Of a DNA stretch of 64,000 nt, positions 1 through 8,120 are shown piece by piece. How positions within the stretch are numbered: the first letter of the stretch is position 1; every line of letters begins with the position of its first letter. Below the pieces are notes generated by a model. It worked only from the letters and a program-made list of their open reading frames with translations. It made no database searches and was not told the DNA's origin. This DNA is from Levilactobacillus tongjiangensis (GTDB taxonomy: Bacteria > Bacillota > Bacilli > Lactobacillales > Lactobacillaceae): contig NZ_RHNY01000002.1 in NCBI RefSeq assembly GCF_003946345.1, positions 1 through 64,000 on the forward strand, written 5' to 3'. A program made the position numbers and the translations under genes.

Positions 1-112
1 GGGTTTGATACCAAGTATCAAACCGCCCTACACATATTTGGTTTGTCGAAACAATGTTCAGTTTTCAAAGGTCTACCAGTTATTAACGAAACGATTAACG
101 CTCCGTGACAAC
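1..112 (-). other. Leader region, possibly of an rRNA operon, leaving the window to the left
   Basis: This stretch lies downstream of the leftward promoter at 119-147 and has no reading frame. On the minus strand it contains TTTGAAAACTGAACATTG, followed by TTTCGAC and TGTGTAGGGC. That string is reminiscent of 16S rRNA leaders and spacers of lactobacilli as I remember them. At 2-24 there is a perfect 10-bp hairpin (GGTTTGATAC, loop of 3, GTATCAAACC) cut by the window edge. Whether it is a processing stem or a terminator cannot be seen. The rRNA assignment is inference from memory. Confidence 0.45.
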
Positions 113-118
113 TTTTAA

Positions 119-147
119 AGTATATCATGTTGTCAAAATTATGTCAA
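119..147 (-). promoter_or_regulatory. Strong leftward promoter
   Basis: Read on the minus strand, there is a perfect -35 TTGACA (147-142), a 17-bp spacer and a -10 TATACT (124-119). No gene inside the window is downstream, so the promoter serves something beyond position 1. The -35 and spacer coincide with an imperfect palindrome at 127-150 with arms ATGTTG and CAACAT. The near-consensus strength fits a stable-RNA promoter. Confidence 0.7.
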
Positions 148-374
148 CATCTTTTTGAAATTAATGAATATATATTCAAGATTTCAAATCGCTCAGAAAG
201 CGCCGTGTTTTGCTTTTTGACAACATAAATCATTCTAGCAGTTGCTGTTTAACTCGTCAAGCACAAATTTTAATTTGTATGGCTATTCATCAATTACATT
301 TTTATGCAACTAACTGCGGATAACAGCAACAGCTAATATCTTATCAATCATCCCCCCTAAGGTCAAGGTTAAAT

Positions 375-417
375 TCAAAAAAAACAGGAAACATCCAAAA
401 TTAGGACGTTTCCTGTT
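375..417 (-). terminator. Intrinsic terminator of the S1-protein gene
   Basis: The minus strand reads AACAGGAAAC, a loop, GTTTCCTGTT, then an uninterrupted run of T residues. The upstream arm overlaps the last codons of the S1-domain gene. The stem is 10 bp and perfect. Confidence 0.8.
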
Positions 418-787
418 CATCTAATTGCCTCAACGCTTCCGTCTTCCACCCTGTCAGACGGTCACCAATCGGCTTAAAGCCAATATTGATACGGTGATTC
501 GTCCAATAATGACGGTGTTGATGATCTAAAACTTCTACACTAGTGTCAAGGTGTTCCAGACAGCGGAGCGATAAGCTGATTTTCCCCGTAAACTCATCGA
601 TGTCTAAAATAACGACCTCAACCTCTTCATTAACTTTCAAATAATCATGAATGTCCTTTACATAACCGCAATGACATTCCGAAATGTGAATCAGACCCTG
701 CCGGTGCCCACCCAGACTGACAAAAGCGCCGTATGGTTGTATCCCGGTAATCTGACCCGTGACGCGTTGGCCAATTTTAAATGCCAT
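401..787 (-). CDS. cvfD: S1-domain RNA-binding protein, CvfD/GSP13 family
   Basis: This is a 128-residue cytoplasmic protein with one N-terminal S1 (OB-fold) RNA-binding domain: IGQRVTGQITGIQPYGAFV, then LIHISE, then KISLSLR near residue 70. The rest is a short C-terminal tail. Relatives (CvfD of pneumococcus, YugI/GSP13 of Bacillus) bind RNA or ribosomes and affect stress responses. I chose the ATG at 787 because AGAGGTGA lies about eight bases upstream. An in-frame ATG six codons earlier at 805 would place that Shine-Dalgarno sequence inside the gene. It follows the cyclophilin gene closely, probably in one transcript, and ends in the terminator at 375-417. Confidence 0.85.
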   Translation of the reverse strand: MAFKIGQRVTGQITGIQPYGAFVSLGGHRQGLIHISECHCGYVKDIHDYLKVNEEVEVVILDIDEFTGKISLSLRCLEHLDTSVEVLDHQHRHYWTNHRINIGFKPIGDRLTGWKTEALRQLDEQETS

Positions 788-810
788 GCTTGTCACCTCT
801 TCCATAACGC

Positions 811-1398
811 TTACTCGCTAACCGTAACCTTATCCATCGTCACTGGCGTTGCTGGTTGATCACTGGAATCCGTCTTAACTTGGGCAATGGCATCAACCAC
901 GTCCATCCCATCGATTACCTGGCCAAAGACCGTGTGTCGGAAGTCCAACCAAGGAGTACCCCCATTTTTATAAGCATCAACGATTTCTTCAGGGAAACCA
1001 GCATCATGCATCTGGCTCTGCATCTGATTAGTCATATCCTTATCTTGAACGATAAAGAACTGACTACCGTTAGTGTTAGGACCTGCATTAGCCATCGAGA
1101 GCGCTCCACGCAAGTTATACAACTCCTGAGAGAATTCATCTTCAAATGGTTGGCCCCAGATACTTTCGCCACCCATTCCCGTACCAGTAGGATCCCCACC
1201 TTGAATCATAAAGTTAGGAATCACCCGGTGGAACGTCAAGCCATCATAATAACCAGCTTTGGCATGGGTTACAAAGTTTTCAACTGTCTTTGGTGCTTGT
1301 TCGGGGAAGAGCTGCAGCTGAATGTTTCCCATCGATGTTTCAATAGTTACTTGCGGACCCCTGGCGTTAGCCAAATCAATTTGTGGAAACTTTGTCAT
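811..1398 (-). CDS. Cyclophilin-type peptidyl-prolyl cis-trans isomerase
   Basis: This 195-residue protein should catalyse cis-trans isomerisation of peptide bonds before proline and assist protein folding. The cyclophilin core is clear: [15 protein letters not shown] at residues 56-70 carries the catalytic Arg, and [15 protein letters not shown] at 102-116 forms the substrate pocket. A tryptophan and [14 protein letters not shown] follow toward the C-terminus. No signal peptide or lipobox is present, so it is cytoplasmic, unlike the PrsA foldases. GGAGGAT precedes the ATG. The S1-domain gene begins about 24 bases downstream, which suggests cotranscription. The length is normal for lactobacillus PpiB-like enzymes. 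Confidence 0.93.
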   Translation of the reverse strand: MTKFPQIDLANARGPQVTIETSMGNIQLQLFPEQAPKTVENFVTHAKAGYYDGLTFHRVIPNFMIQGGDPTGTGMGGESIWGQPFEDEFSQELYNLRGALSMANAGPNTNGSQFFIVQDKDMTNQMQSQMHDAGFPEEIVDAYKNGGTPWLDFRHTVFGQVIDGMDVVDAIAQVKTDSSDQPATPVTMDKVTVSE

Positions 1399-1530
1399 AA
1401 TTATCCTCCATATCGTTTAAACACTTTCTGTTTATCTATTATATTATCACCGCCTACCACCAAAAATGCAACTCAGGGGTTCGGTGCTATACTAGAAGCA
1501 CGACATTTTTCTTAAAAAGGAGACCTCTTC

Positions 1531-2040
1531 ATGGCTAAACCAGCAACTGCATTAAAGAAACGAACGATTGATTTATTAAACGAACGCGGCGTCGAACTGA
1601 CAGACATCGCCGAACTCGTCCTCTTCCTGCAAAAGGATTACATCAAGGACCTGACCAAGGAAACCGCCCTCCATAGCGTCACCACAGTTCTCAGCAAACG
1701 GGAAGTCCAAAACGCCATCATTACTGGGATTCAACTGGACATCGCCGCCGAACATCACGACCTCTTAGAACCCCTGCAAACAATCGTTGAACGTGACGAA
1801 GGCCTCTATGGGGTTGATGAAACGATGGCTCTTTCAATCGTCGACATCTACGGCTCCATTGGCTTTACAAATTACGGGTATATCGATCGCACGAAACCAG
1901 GTATCCTCGCTAAGCTCAATGCTCACGAACCTGGAATCATCCATACCTTCCTAGACGATCTGGTAGGTGCCATTGCCGCAGCGGCAGCAGCTCGACTGGC
2001 TCACGACGACGTTAATGAAGAAGATACACCCTTTCAATAG
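1531..2040 (+). CDS. pgpA: Phosphatidylglycerophosphatase A family protein
   Basis: This 169-residue protein matches the PgpA/YutG family, whose founding member removes phosphate from phosphatidylglycerophosphate to give phosphatidylglycerol. Recognisable parts are the N-terminal RTIDLLNERGVELTDIAELV, the central GLYGVDETMALSIVDIYGSIGFTN (residues about 91-113) and KLNAHEPGIIHTFLDDLVGA. It is soluble-looking, like Gram-positive YutG proteins, and lacks the membrane helices of E. coli PgpA. AAAAAGGAGA is placed well before the ATG. It is divergent from the cyclophilin gene. The family call is firm; the in vivo substrate is inferred. Confidence 0.82.
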   Translation: MAKPATALKKRTIDLLNERGVELTDIAELVLFLQKDYIKDLTKETALHSVTTVLSKREVQNAIITGIQLDIAAEHHDLLEPLQTIVERDEGLYGVDETMALSIVDIYGSIGFTNYGYIDRTKPGILAKLNAHEPGIIHTFLDDLVGAIAAAAAARLAHDDVNEEDTPFQ

Positions 2041-2148
2041 AAATATCATAATTTGTTTAAGCTTCGCGGATTCTGCTGACTGTGGGGTCAAAAGCCACTA
2101 CAATGTTGAGTGAAAACAAATTAACGCATAAGGAGCAACTATATTAAA

Positions 2149-2823
2149 ATGGGATACTTAATCGATTTTGTGCTTCACATCGACAGCCATCTGGCCAACA
2201 TCGTCACCACGTTTGGCGGCTCAACCTATCTGATACTCTTTGCCATCGTCTTCGTTGAAACTGGTGCCGTGATTCTCCCATTTCTGCCTGGTGATTCTCT
2301 TCTGTTTGCAGCGGCAGCACTAGCGGCTAATCCAGTTTATGGCTTAAACATCTGGCTCTTCTTGGCCATCTTCCTAGCAGCAGCGATTGCCGGTGACTCT
2401 CTGAACTTCTTTCTCGGCGGTAAAGCCGGGGCAGCATTGTCCAACCATTCCTGGTTTGGCCGTTTGATCAATAAAGACAAGCTAGCACAATCTGAGAAAT
2501 TCTTCCGCAAGCATGGTCCCTTGGCCATCTTCCTGGGCCGGTTCATGCCCATCATTCGGACCTTCGTCCCCTTCACGGCAGCCGGCTCACGATTCCCTTA
2601 CCAACGCTTCTTAAAATATAATATTAGCGCCGCAATTACCTGGGTGCTGATCTGCTGCGGCGGCGGTTACTTCTTTGGAAATATTCCATTCGTCAAAGCC
2701 CACTTCTCAGCCGTTGTCTTAGGCATCATCGTGATTTCTTTGATTCCAGCCATCGTTGGTTGGTTAAAGGGGCGTCACACACCTAACAACGCTGCACCGA
2801 GTAATCTCCCAGAAGAAGACTAA
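2149..2823 (+). CDS. DedA family membrane protein
   Basis: This 224-residue polytopic membrane protein has the DedA/SNARE-associated (VTT) fold. An early helix carries E38 and LPGDS at 46-50, and the signature GRFMPIIRTFVPFTAAGS spans residues about 130-147. Hydrophobic segments lie near 25-45, 50-85, 150-175 and 180-205. DedA proteins act in envelope homeostasis, and several are lipid scramblases or undecaprenyl-phosphate flippases; the substrate here cannot be read. AAGGAG lies rather far (13 bases) from the ATG. The gene ends in a bidirectional terminator shared with the convergent TIGR01906 gene. Confidence 0.9.
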   Translation: MGYLIDFVLHIDSHLANIVTTFGGSTYLILFAIVFVETGAVILPFLPGDSLLFAAAALAANPVYGLNIWLFLAIFLAAAIAGDSLNFFLGGKAGAALSNHSWFGRLINKDKLAQSEKFFRKHGPLAIFLGRFMPIIRTFVPFTAAGSRFPYQRFLKYNISAAITWVLICCGGGYFFGNIPFVKAHFSAVVLGIIVISLIPAIVGWLKGRHTPNNAAPSNLPEED

Positions 2824-2837
2824 ACACTGATCCTACT

Positions 2838-2867
2838 AAAAAAGCCTGACTGCAGTCAGGCTTTTTG
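2838..2867. terminator. Bidirectional intrinsic terminator
   Basis: AAAGCCTGACTG and CAGTCAGGCTTT form a 12-bp perfect stem flanked by A residues on the left and T residues on the right. It can end both the rightward dedA transcript and the leftward YunD-to-TIGR01906 transcript. Confidence 0.85.
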
Positions 2868-2885
2868 TTTGCACTAAATTTTCAA

Positions 2886-3515
2886 TTAAGCCCGTTTGAT
2901 AGCCACGCGTCCCCGCCAGTACAGAATGCCAAGCCCTAGTTCAAATAAAATGAAAGCTAAGGCAAAGCAATGTAAGAAGAACGTGTCAGGTAGCGCCGTA
3001 ATAATCGGATCGAGTGATGGATCAAACAGCCAGTCATTATTTCGAAAGAGTACCTTATGGAAAGCGATAAAAAATCCATTAAAGTTGACTGCCATTAACG
3101 CACCTAAGACCAATGGCACCACTGCTGCTACTTGTACCGGCCATAGTAATCGCCACTGTTCCGCGCGCCGGTGAAGTTGCCGCAAAAACAATCCTGCGGG
3201 CACAATGGTCACCAACAACACAACGTTGTTTAGTAAAAATAAATTTTTCACGTCATGAAAGTGAACCATCCCCGTATAGGACGTTGGAAAATCACTCATA
3301 TTGAGATCTGTGACCCAAGGTAGCTCAAGGTAGCCCACCATCTGGTAGTAATTATGCATGAGCTTATGAGGCGCCATCCCCACCGTCTGGGAAATCCCCA
3401 ACCAGTGAATGTCCAACCGATACAGCCAAAAAGCGTTAATAGTTAGAGCAACGACCAGACTGATCAACGCTAAGAATAGCACGGTCAGTCCTCCCCAGCG
3501 GTTCAATCTACGCAA
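2886..3515 (-). CDS. TIGR01906 family (DUF1461) integral membrane protein
   Basis: This 209-residue membrane protein has about five hydrophobic helices (near 10-30, 95-112, 125-150 and 175-200) and a conserved extracytoplasmic stretch with HKLMHNYYQMVGYL. It belongs to the TIGR01906 family of unknown function, which usually sits beside a NagD-type phosphatase, as here. The start is a TTG at 3515 preceded by GAGGGGGG. It overlaps the stop of the upstream HAD gene by eight bases, which implies translational coupling. No function can be assigned. Confidence 0.85.
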   Translation of the reverse strand: MRRLNRWGGLTVLFLALISLVVALTINAFWLYRLDIHWLGISQTVGMAPHKLMHNYYQMVGYLELPWVTDLNMSDFPTSYTGMVHFHDVKNLFLLNNVVLLVTIVPAGLFLRQLHRRAEQWRLLWPVQVAAVVPLVLGALMAVNFNGFFIAFHKVLFRNNDWLFDPSLDPIITALPDTFFLHCFALAFILFELGLGILYWRGRVAIKRA

Positions 3516-4302
3516 TTGGTCCCCCCTCGAGATCCCAATGGTCCAGTGAAGGTACAGTATAGGTCGGTTGAATGGCTTGTTGTGCCACCAGTTCCGGCGT
3601 GGAAACCCCCGTATAGGTCAAGAGTGTGTCCACCCCCGCATGAATACCAGCCAAAATATCCGTCAGATAGTTGTCTCCAACCATCAAAGCATCTTCCGGC
3701 GCGATTCCCATTTGTTGCAACGAATTATTTAAAATAATCGGTTCAGGTTTGCCCACAAAAATAGGATCAGTCTGGACTGCGTACCGGACCAGGTCAACTA
3801 GTGCCCCCGCACCAGGCATCAATCCTCTAGATTTAGGAATATTGGAATCGGAATTGGTTCCAATAAAGGTTGACCCACTGCGGATAGCCAGAACGGCCTT
3901 CGCAAATTTTTCGTAGGTCACGTCGCTATCTAGACCGACGACCACATACTTGGGGTGCTCTTCATCCACCGTGAAGCCCTTGGCAGTCAATGCTTGGCGC
4001 AGACCGATCTCACCAACGACGTAGACGGTTCGCTCACCAGTACTGCCCGCCAATTGATCCAGATAGTCAGCAGTTGCTAAACCCGCCGTGTAGACGTTGT
4101 CCGTCGTCACGTGAATATCATGATTGTCTGCTAAATTACGCACGACATCAACCGGTAATTTGGTGGTGTTGTTGGTGACAAATTTAAATGGCGTTCCAGC
4201 TGCCTGCAGCCGTTCCACGAATTGGCGAGCTTTAGGGTAACGCTTGGAACCCGCATAAATGGTTCCATCCAAGTCAATTAAATAAGCTTGATACTTTTTC
4301 AC
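3508..4302 (-). CDS. TIGR01457 family HAD-type hydrolase (NagD/YutF-like phosphatase)
   Basis: This 264-residue cytoplasmic HAD-superfamily phosphatase has the nucleophile motif DLDGT at residues 10-14, the second motif TNNTT at 43-47, a lysine in GKPEPIIL, and the metal-binding motif GDNYLTDI near 209. The architecture is that of NagD/YutF proteins with a C2 cap; substrates in relatives include phosphosugars and nucleotides. The start is a GTG with GGGAGAG upstream. It sits between yutD and the TIGR01906 gene in a tightly packed minus-strand run and is probably cotranscribed with them. Confidence 0.9.
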   Translation of the reverse strand: MKKYQAYLIDLDGTIYAGSKRYPKARQFVERLQAAGTPFKFVTNNTTKLPVDVVRNLADNHDIHVTTDNVYTAGLATADYLDQLAGSTGERTVYVVGEIGLRQALTAKGFTVDEEHPKYVVVGLDSDVTYEKFAKAVLAIRSGSTFIGTNSDSNIPKSRGLMPGAGALVDLVRYAVQTDPIFVGKPEPIILNNSLQQMGIAPEDALMVGDNYLTDILAGIHAGVDTLLTYTGVSTPELVAQQAIQPTYTVPSLDHWDLEGGPIA

Positions 4303-4314
4303 CGCAAACTCTCC

Positions 4315-5028
4315 CTAATCTTCTTTTTTCTGTCTAATGGTAAAGTGACGACGACCGTGACCGCCAGAGCCAACTGTGACCGTTTTGGCCTTGTCAGTAG
4401 TTGGCTGTTTAGTCGTCGTTCGACGTTCCTCAGTGTATGGATGCGCCGTGTTCTTTCGCCGTGAGTGACGTGACCGCCGACGATGGGTATTCCCATTGCC
4501 GTTGGTGGGATGGTTCCCATTACTAGTCGCTTTCTTTTCAGCATGGGGTTTGGCCGTCTCACGCGGCTTCACACTCTGCTGCGAAGTTTCCTTCGTCGCA
4601 GTCGTAGCTGCTGGTTTATTCCGGCGCCGCGAGCGACTCCGCCGTGGCTTAGGTGCCGACTTTACATCCAAGTTGTGCAGAATAAAGTAGGCACAGCCAA
4701 AGTTACAGGACTCATAAAGGTAATCCTGGACTGCTTCAATCTGATTCTGTTTGGCACCGGCACGGTCCTCAGCATAAAAGCCCTTCAAACGAAGTTGCTC
4801 AAAACCCCAGTCACCCACGATATAGTCAAATTTACTCAAAATCGTACTGAACCGGCGGGCAAACTCAGTGAAATCAAACCCGTCACGAACATCGGTCACC
4901 AACTCATATGGGTGACCATTGATTGTTAAATGCGTCTCATCCACCCGCGTTACTTCGGCGGCTGGCTCACGACTCTCTCGTTGTTCGGCGACTAACGCCT
5001 CTAAATCTTTTCGATCCACCGTCGTCAT
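4315..5028 (-). CDS. yutD: YutD family protein with a long basic C-terminal tail
   Basis: Residues 30-120 match the YutD (DUF1027) family: a segment ending NGHPYELVTDVRDGFDF, then KFDYIVGDWGFEQLRLKGFY and CNFGCAYFILHN. The last 110 residues are low complexity and rich in Arg, Lys, Thr and His (SRSRRRN and HRRRSRHSRRK), so the protein is more than twice the size of the domain. The ATG at 5028 overlaps the stop of the upstream nucleotidase as ATGA. A GTG at 5019 has better spacing from GAGAGAGG and is an alternative. The function is unknown; the tail looks nucleic-acid binding. Confidence 0.82.
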   Translation of the reverse strand: MTTVDRKDLEALVAEQRESREPAAEVTRVDETHLTINGHPYELVTDVRDGFDFTEFARRFSTILSKFDYIVGDWGFEQLRLKGFYAEDRAGAKQNQIEAVQDYLYESCNFGCAYFILHNLDVKSAPKPRRSRSRRRNKPAATTATKETSQQSVKPRETAKPHAEKKATSNGNHPTNGNGNTHRRRSRHSRRKNTAHPYTEERRTTTKQPTTDKAKTVTVGSGGHGRRHFTIRQKKED

Positions 5029-6416
5029 CCTCTCTCGTCAATGGGATAGTGCTTCGCCAGATACTTGGCAAACACTTCCCGCAATAAATCTTCGTATAAA
5101 ATATGGTTTTTCCCCACAATATGAATCGTTGGGAAAAATGGAATAAACAGATAATGGTCTAGCACAGCAATCTTATACTGGCGGTGTGCAGACAAAGCCT
5201 CTCCCCGCCAGGTGACGGCATGAGACTGCGGATCATAAGCGATTCCCAGGTAATTAAGTTCCCCGAAAATCTTTCCGCGAAAGCCCATCCCCTTCTGCGG
5301 GAACCGCCGCAAGAACAGCCGGGCAATTTCAAATTCTTGAACTAGGCGCCACAAGTCATACCCGTTCAAGGTGACCGTCATGACGTGCATATTGTGTGGC
5401 AGCAACTGATGTAACTGATTTGCATTCACGATTCCGCTAGGCAGATCTTGTAAAAATAAACCGGCGTTTAAGATAGCGGCCTGGGTACCCGCATATTCTG
5501 CAATGGCGTGCAAGCCTTCACGAACCAACCGGGGTTGGCCCACGGGGTCTGCCTCCATGGCAACCGGTAAATCAGCTACCCGTTGCTCGGATAGAATCGA
5601 CTCTCCGAGATCCTCTAACCCCGTAATTTCTGCTTGGTCGCTGGGTTCTACTGGCAAAGTAGCCGTTTCCACAACACTGGCCGATGCAGTAGTCACTACG
5701 TGGTTGCCATCCAAAGTCAGCTCGATTTTACCAACGTACCGGCCAAATTTTCCAGCCGCCGCCAGTAAACTCTGCTGATCATGCTCGCCATGCGGTAACA
5801 AATGATGCGTGTGACTCCCAATAATAACGGTCACCTGCGGAAAGCGTTTGGCAATCTGACGGTCTACGTCTAATCCCAAATGAGATAGGAGCACGCAAAC
5901 ATCAAACTGATCAGCATAGGTCGTTAACAACTCCTGTAGCGCCGTCATTGCTGCAATGGGCTTCCAACCAGCCAACGGGTACGTTAATTGGTAAGGCGCC
6001 GTCAGGCCCAGCACGAGGACTCGGGTCCCTGCTGCCGTCGTCAAGAGACGATGGTCGACCGCCCAGCTGGGCCGCTCATGAGTGTCCGCCGTCAGCAGAT
6101 TGCCCACGATTACCGGAAAATTCGCGTGATCGTAGAGGTGGTCTAACTGGGCCCGCATGAAGCCTAGGCCCTCATTGTTCCCAATGGTGACAGCATCATA
6201 ACCAATCTGATTCATCAGCTGAACGTTCTGTTGACCATTCGTGGCCTCACTAACGGGATGCACCCGATCAACGTGGTCACCTAGGTCAAAGGTGTACGCC
6301 GTATGCCCAGCAGCAACTGCTTCTTGCCGTTCTTTAGCCAGGTAACGACGAATCCGTGGCCAGTTCTCAAAGTGAGAATGCAGGTCATTCGTATGCAAAA
6401 TGGTCAGTTGTTCCAT
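5025..6416 (-). CDS. yunD: YunD-like metallophosphatase/5'-nucleotidase
   Basis: This 463-residue enzyme combines an N-terminal calcineurin-type metallophosphatase domain with a C-terminal 5'-nucleotidase domain. Metal ligands are visible in HTNDLHSH (D11, H13), DLGDHVD (44-50), IGNNEG (N80), LLSHLG and GSHTHH. The C-terminal substrate domain covers roughly residues 280-450 (LNAGLFLQDL and GYDLWRLVQEFE). There is no signal peptide or sortase signal, so this is a cytoplasmic YunD-type enzyme and not a secreted ecto-nucleotidase. GAGGAG precedes the ATG. It heads the yutD-HAD-TIGR01906 transcript. Confidence 0.9.
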   Translation of the reverse strand: MEQLTILHTNDLHSHFENWPRIRRYLAKERQEAVAAGHTAYTFDLGDHVDRVHPVSEATNGQQNVQLMNQIGYDAVTIGNNEGLGFMRAQLDHLYDHANFPVIVGNLLTADTHERPSWAVDHRLLTTAAGTRVLVLGLTAPYQLTYPLAGWKPIAAMTALQELLTTYADQFDVCVLLSHLGLDVDRQIAKRFPQVTVIIGSHTHHLLPHGEHDQQSLLAAAGKFGRYVGKIELTLDGNHVVTTASASVVETATLPVEPSDQAEITGLEDLGESILSEQRVADLPVAMEADPVGQPRLVREGLHAIAEYAGTQAAILNAGLFLQDLPSGIVNANQLHQLLPHNMHVMTVTLNGYDLWRLVQEFEIARLFLRRFPQKGMGFRGKIFGELNYLGIAYDPQSHAVTWRGEALSAHRQYKIAVLDHYLFIPFFPTIHIVGKNHILYEDLLREVFAKYLAKHYPIDERG

Positions 6417-6471
6417 GCTCTCAATCTCCTCTTAACACTGATTTTAATCCTACGGCATCGTGAGGAAACGG

Positions 6472-7074
6472 TCAAGCGCTATTGCTTGTCGCGAAACTCT
6501 GCCCCATCTGTTCAATTTCACTGGTGGAAAATGGCGTGCCAAACGGTAATTTCTGATCAAGGTACCGTTGCTCTGGCGTATCCACGCCAACATTGATATT
6601 TTCCTTCACGGGAACTGCATAGTGATGGATATGCCCGTGCAAGTTGATAATTTGATTAACAATCCCCAGCATCATTGGGTAGTGGGTCATATAGTACTGG
6701 CGGTGATCATACTTAATCAGTGCACCGACATCGTGGAACTTGAATTTATCCTCACCATGATCTACATAGTTGTTCGCAGCCAAATGCTTGAACAACGCGC
6801 GGCTATCATGATTTCCCTTAATTAATTCTAGGTTTCCATTTAGCTGGCTCAATACCTCAAACACAGCTTCATCTGACTTGCTGGCTGGCCGCGTGAAGTA
6901 CAAGGCAATGTCTCCCAAATGGTAGACCGTATCCCCTGGCGCCACTCGTGCGTTCCAGTTATCAATAATGGTTTGATTCATTTCGTCAACGTTGGCAAAG
7001 GGCCGCGGTGCAAAATCATTGTCTCCTAAAAGATCTTTATGAAAAAAATGCGTGTCCGATGTAAAAAATTGCAT
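6472..7074 (-). CDS. Metallophosphoesterase family protein
   Basis: This 200-residue single-domain calcineurin-like phosphoesterase has the full set of metal motifs: SDTHFFH (D7, H9), YHLGDIAL (D55), KGNHDSR (87-92), MTHYP (H131) and HGHIHHY (146-152). This family of small cytoplasmic phosphoesterases has no fixed substrate; nucleotides or phosphoproteins are possible. AAGGAGGACC lies just before the ATG. It follows the aldo/keto reductase by 11 bases and is probably cotranscribed with it. Confidence 0.88.
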   Translation of the reverse strand: MQFFTSDTHFFHKDLLGDNDFAPRPFANVDEMNQTIIDNWNARVAPGDTVYHLGDIALYFTRPASKSDEAVFEVLSQLNGNLELIKGNHDSRALFKHLAANNYVDHGEDKFKFHDVGALIKYDHRQYYMTHYPMMLGIVNQIINLHGHIHHYAVPVKENINVGVDTPEQRYLDQKLPFGTPFSTSEIEQMGQSFATSNSA

Positions 7075-7085
7075 GCTGGTCCTCC

Positions 7086-7934
7086 TTACAAAATATCTAA
7101 TGATTCTTTATGAGTTGGGCGGGGAAATTGTTCATCCAATGCTGCAAGTTCAGCCACAGTCAGCGTTAAACTAGCTGCTGCCACGTTCTGTTCCATGTGT
7201 TGGACGGAACTCGTTTGGGGAATGGCTAGGACTTGCGGATTGCGAATGACCCAGGCCAACAAGACTTGATAGATACCAACACCGTGAGCGGCAGCAATTT
7301 CTTTGACCACCGCGTTAGTGGTTAATTGATGCCCCCACGCATCCCCTTGGGCAATCGGAGAATACGCAATCAATGGCAGCTGATGTTCTCGTTGCCAAGG
7401 CAATACCGCAAAGTCTAATCCACGGCTGCCCAGATGATAGAGATCTTCGTTGGCTGCCGCCTGATCGCCCTGTGGCAATGCCCATAGTTCATCAAGGTCG
7501 GCCACATCAAAGTTAGAAATGCCCCAGGCATGAATTTTTCCTGACGTTTGCAAGCGTTGGAGTTCCACCACCGTTTCCGCTAACGGAACGTTGCCGCGCC
7601 AATGATACAAATAGAGATCCAGGTAATCCGTTCGGAGTCGACGAAGGCTGGCATCTAAACTGGCTTCCATCCGTTGTTTAGACGCATTCTCAGGTAATAC
7701 CTTAGATATCAAGAAAAGATCATCTCGCTTACTGCCAGCCAAGGCCTCACCAACAAGTGTCTCTGATCGCCCCGAGCCATACATTTCGGCCGTATCGACT
7801 ACCCGTGCACCGGCAGCGAGTCCCGCCTGAATGGCAGCAATTTCGTTCTCTCGTTGATCTGCCTGATCGCCCATGTGCCAAGTTCCGATTCCAATGGCTG
7901 GGACAGTCTTACCGGCAATTTTTACTGTTTTCAT
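7086..7934 (-). CDS. Aldo/keto reductase
   Basis: This 282-residue NADPH-dependent oxidoreductase of the (beta/alpha)8 aldo/keto reductase superfamily reduces aldehydes or ketones. The catalytic tetrad is complete: D47 and Y52 in DTAEMYGSG, K78 in ISKVLPEN and H111 in LYLYHWRGN. The cofactor part includes AWGISNFDV and LIAYSPIAQG. Substrate specificity cannot be read. ACGGAGGG precedes the ATG. It heads a two-gene unit with the phosphoesterase gene. Confidence 0.92.
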   Translation of the reverse strand: MKTVKIAGKTVPAIGIGTWHMGDQADQRENEIAAIQAGLAAGARVVDTAEMYGSGRSETLVGEALAGSKRDDLFLISKVLPENASKQRMEASLDASLRRLRTDYLDLYLYHWRGNVPLAETVVELQRLQTSGKIHAWGISNFDVADLDELWALPQGDQAAANEDLYHLGSRGLDFAVLPWQREHQLPLIAYSPIAQGDAWGHQLTTNAVVKEIAAAHGVGIYQVLLAWVIRNPQVLAIPQTSSVQHMEQNVAAASLTLTVAELAALDEQFPRPTHKESLDIL

Positions 7935-8032
7935 TAGTGGACCCTCCGTTTTGAATAGATAGTCTTATCGTAGCACTTCCCTGTAAATTTCGCTGACATC
8001 GGTGGCTACTGCTTATAAAAATTTTCGCTCAA

Positions 8033-8061
8033 AAAGGCCGGGAATTCACATTCCCGGCCTG
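8033..8061 (-). terminator. Intrinsic terminator of the amino acid permease gene
   Basis: GGCCGGGAAT (8036-8045), a TCAC loop and ATTCCCGGCC (8050-8059) form a perfect 10-bp GC-rich stem. On the minus strand it is followed by TTTTT. Confidence 0.88.
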
Positions 8062-8120
8062 CGCCATTGACAAAGTCTATTTGGTTAGCTTGCCGGTCCG
8101 ACCTTCATCTTACCGAAACG

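Noticed and set aside
856-1515. 219-codon open frame on the plus strand opposite the cyclophilin gene
   Set aside because: It is antisense to a well-supported gene, has no ribosome-binding site and its translation shows no domain; it reflects codon bias of the true gene.
2075-2115. CTGCTGACTGTGGGGTCAAAAGCC considered as a third copy of the structured repeat, read in two parts around CTGTGGGG
   Set aside because: Only a short block resembles the family; no closing stem or downstream hairpins are present.
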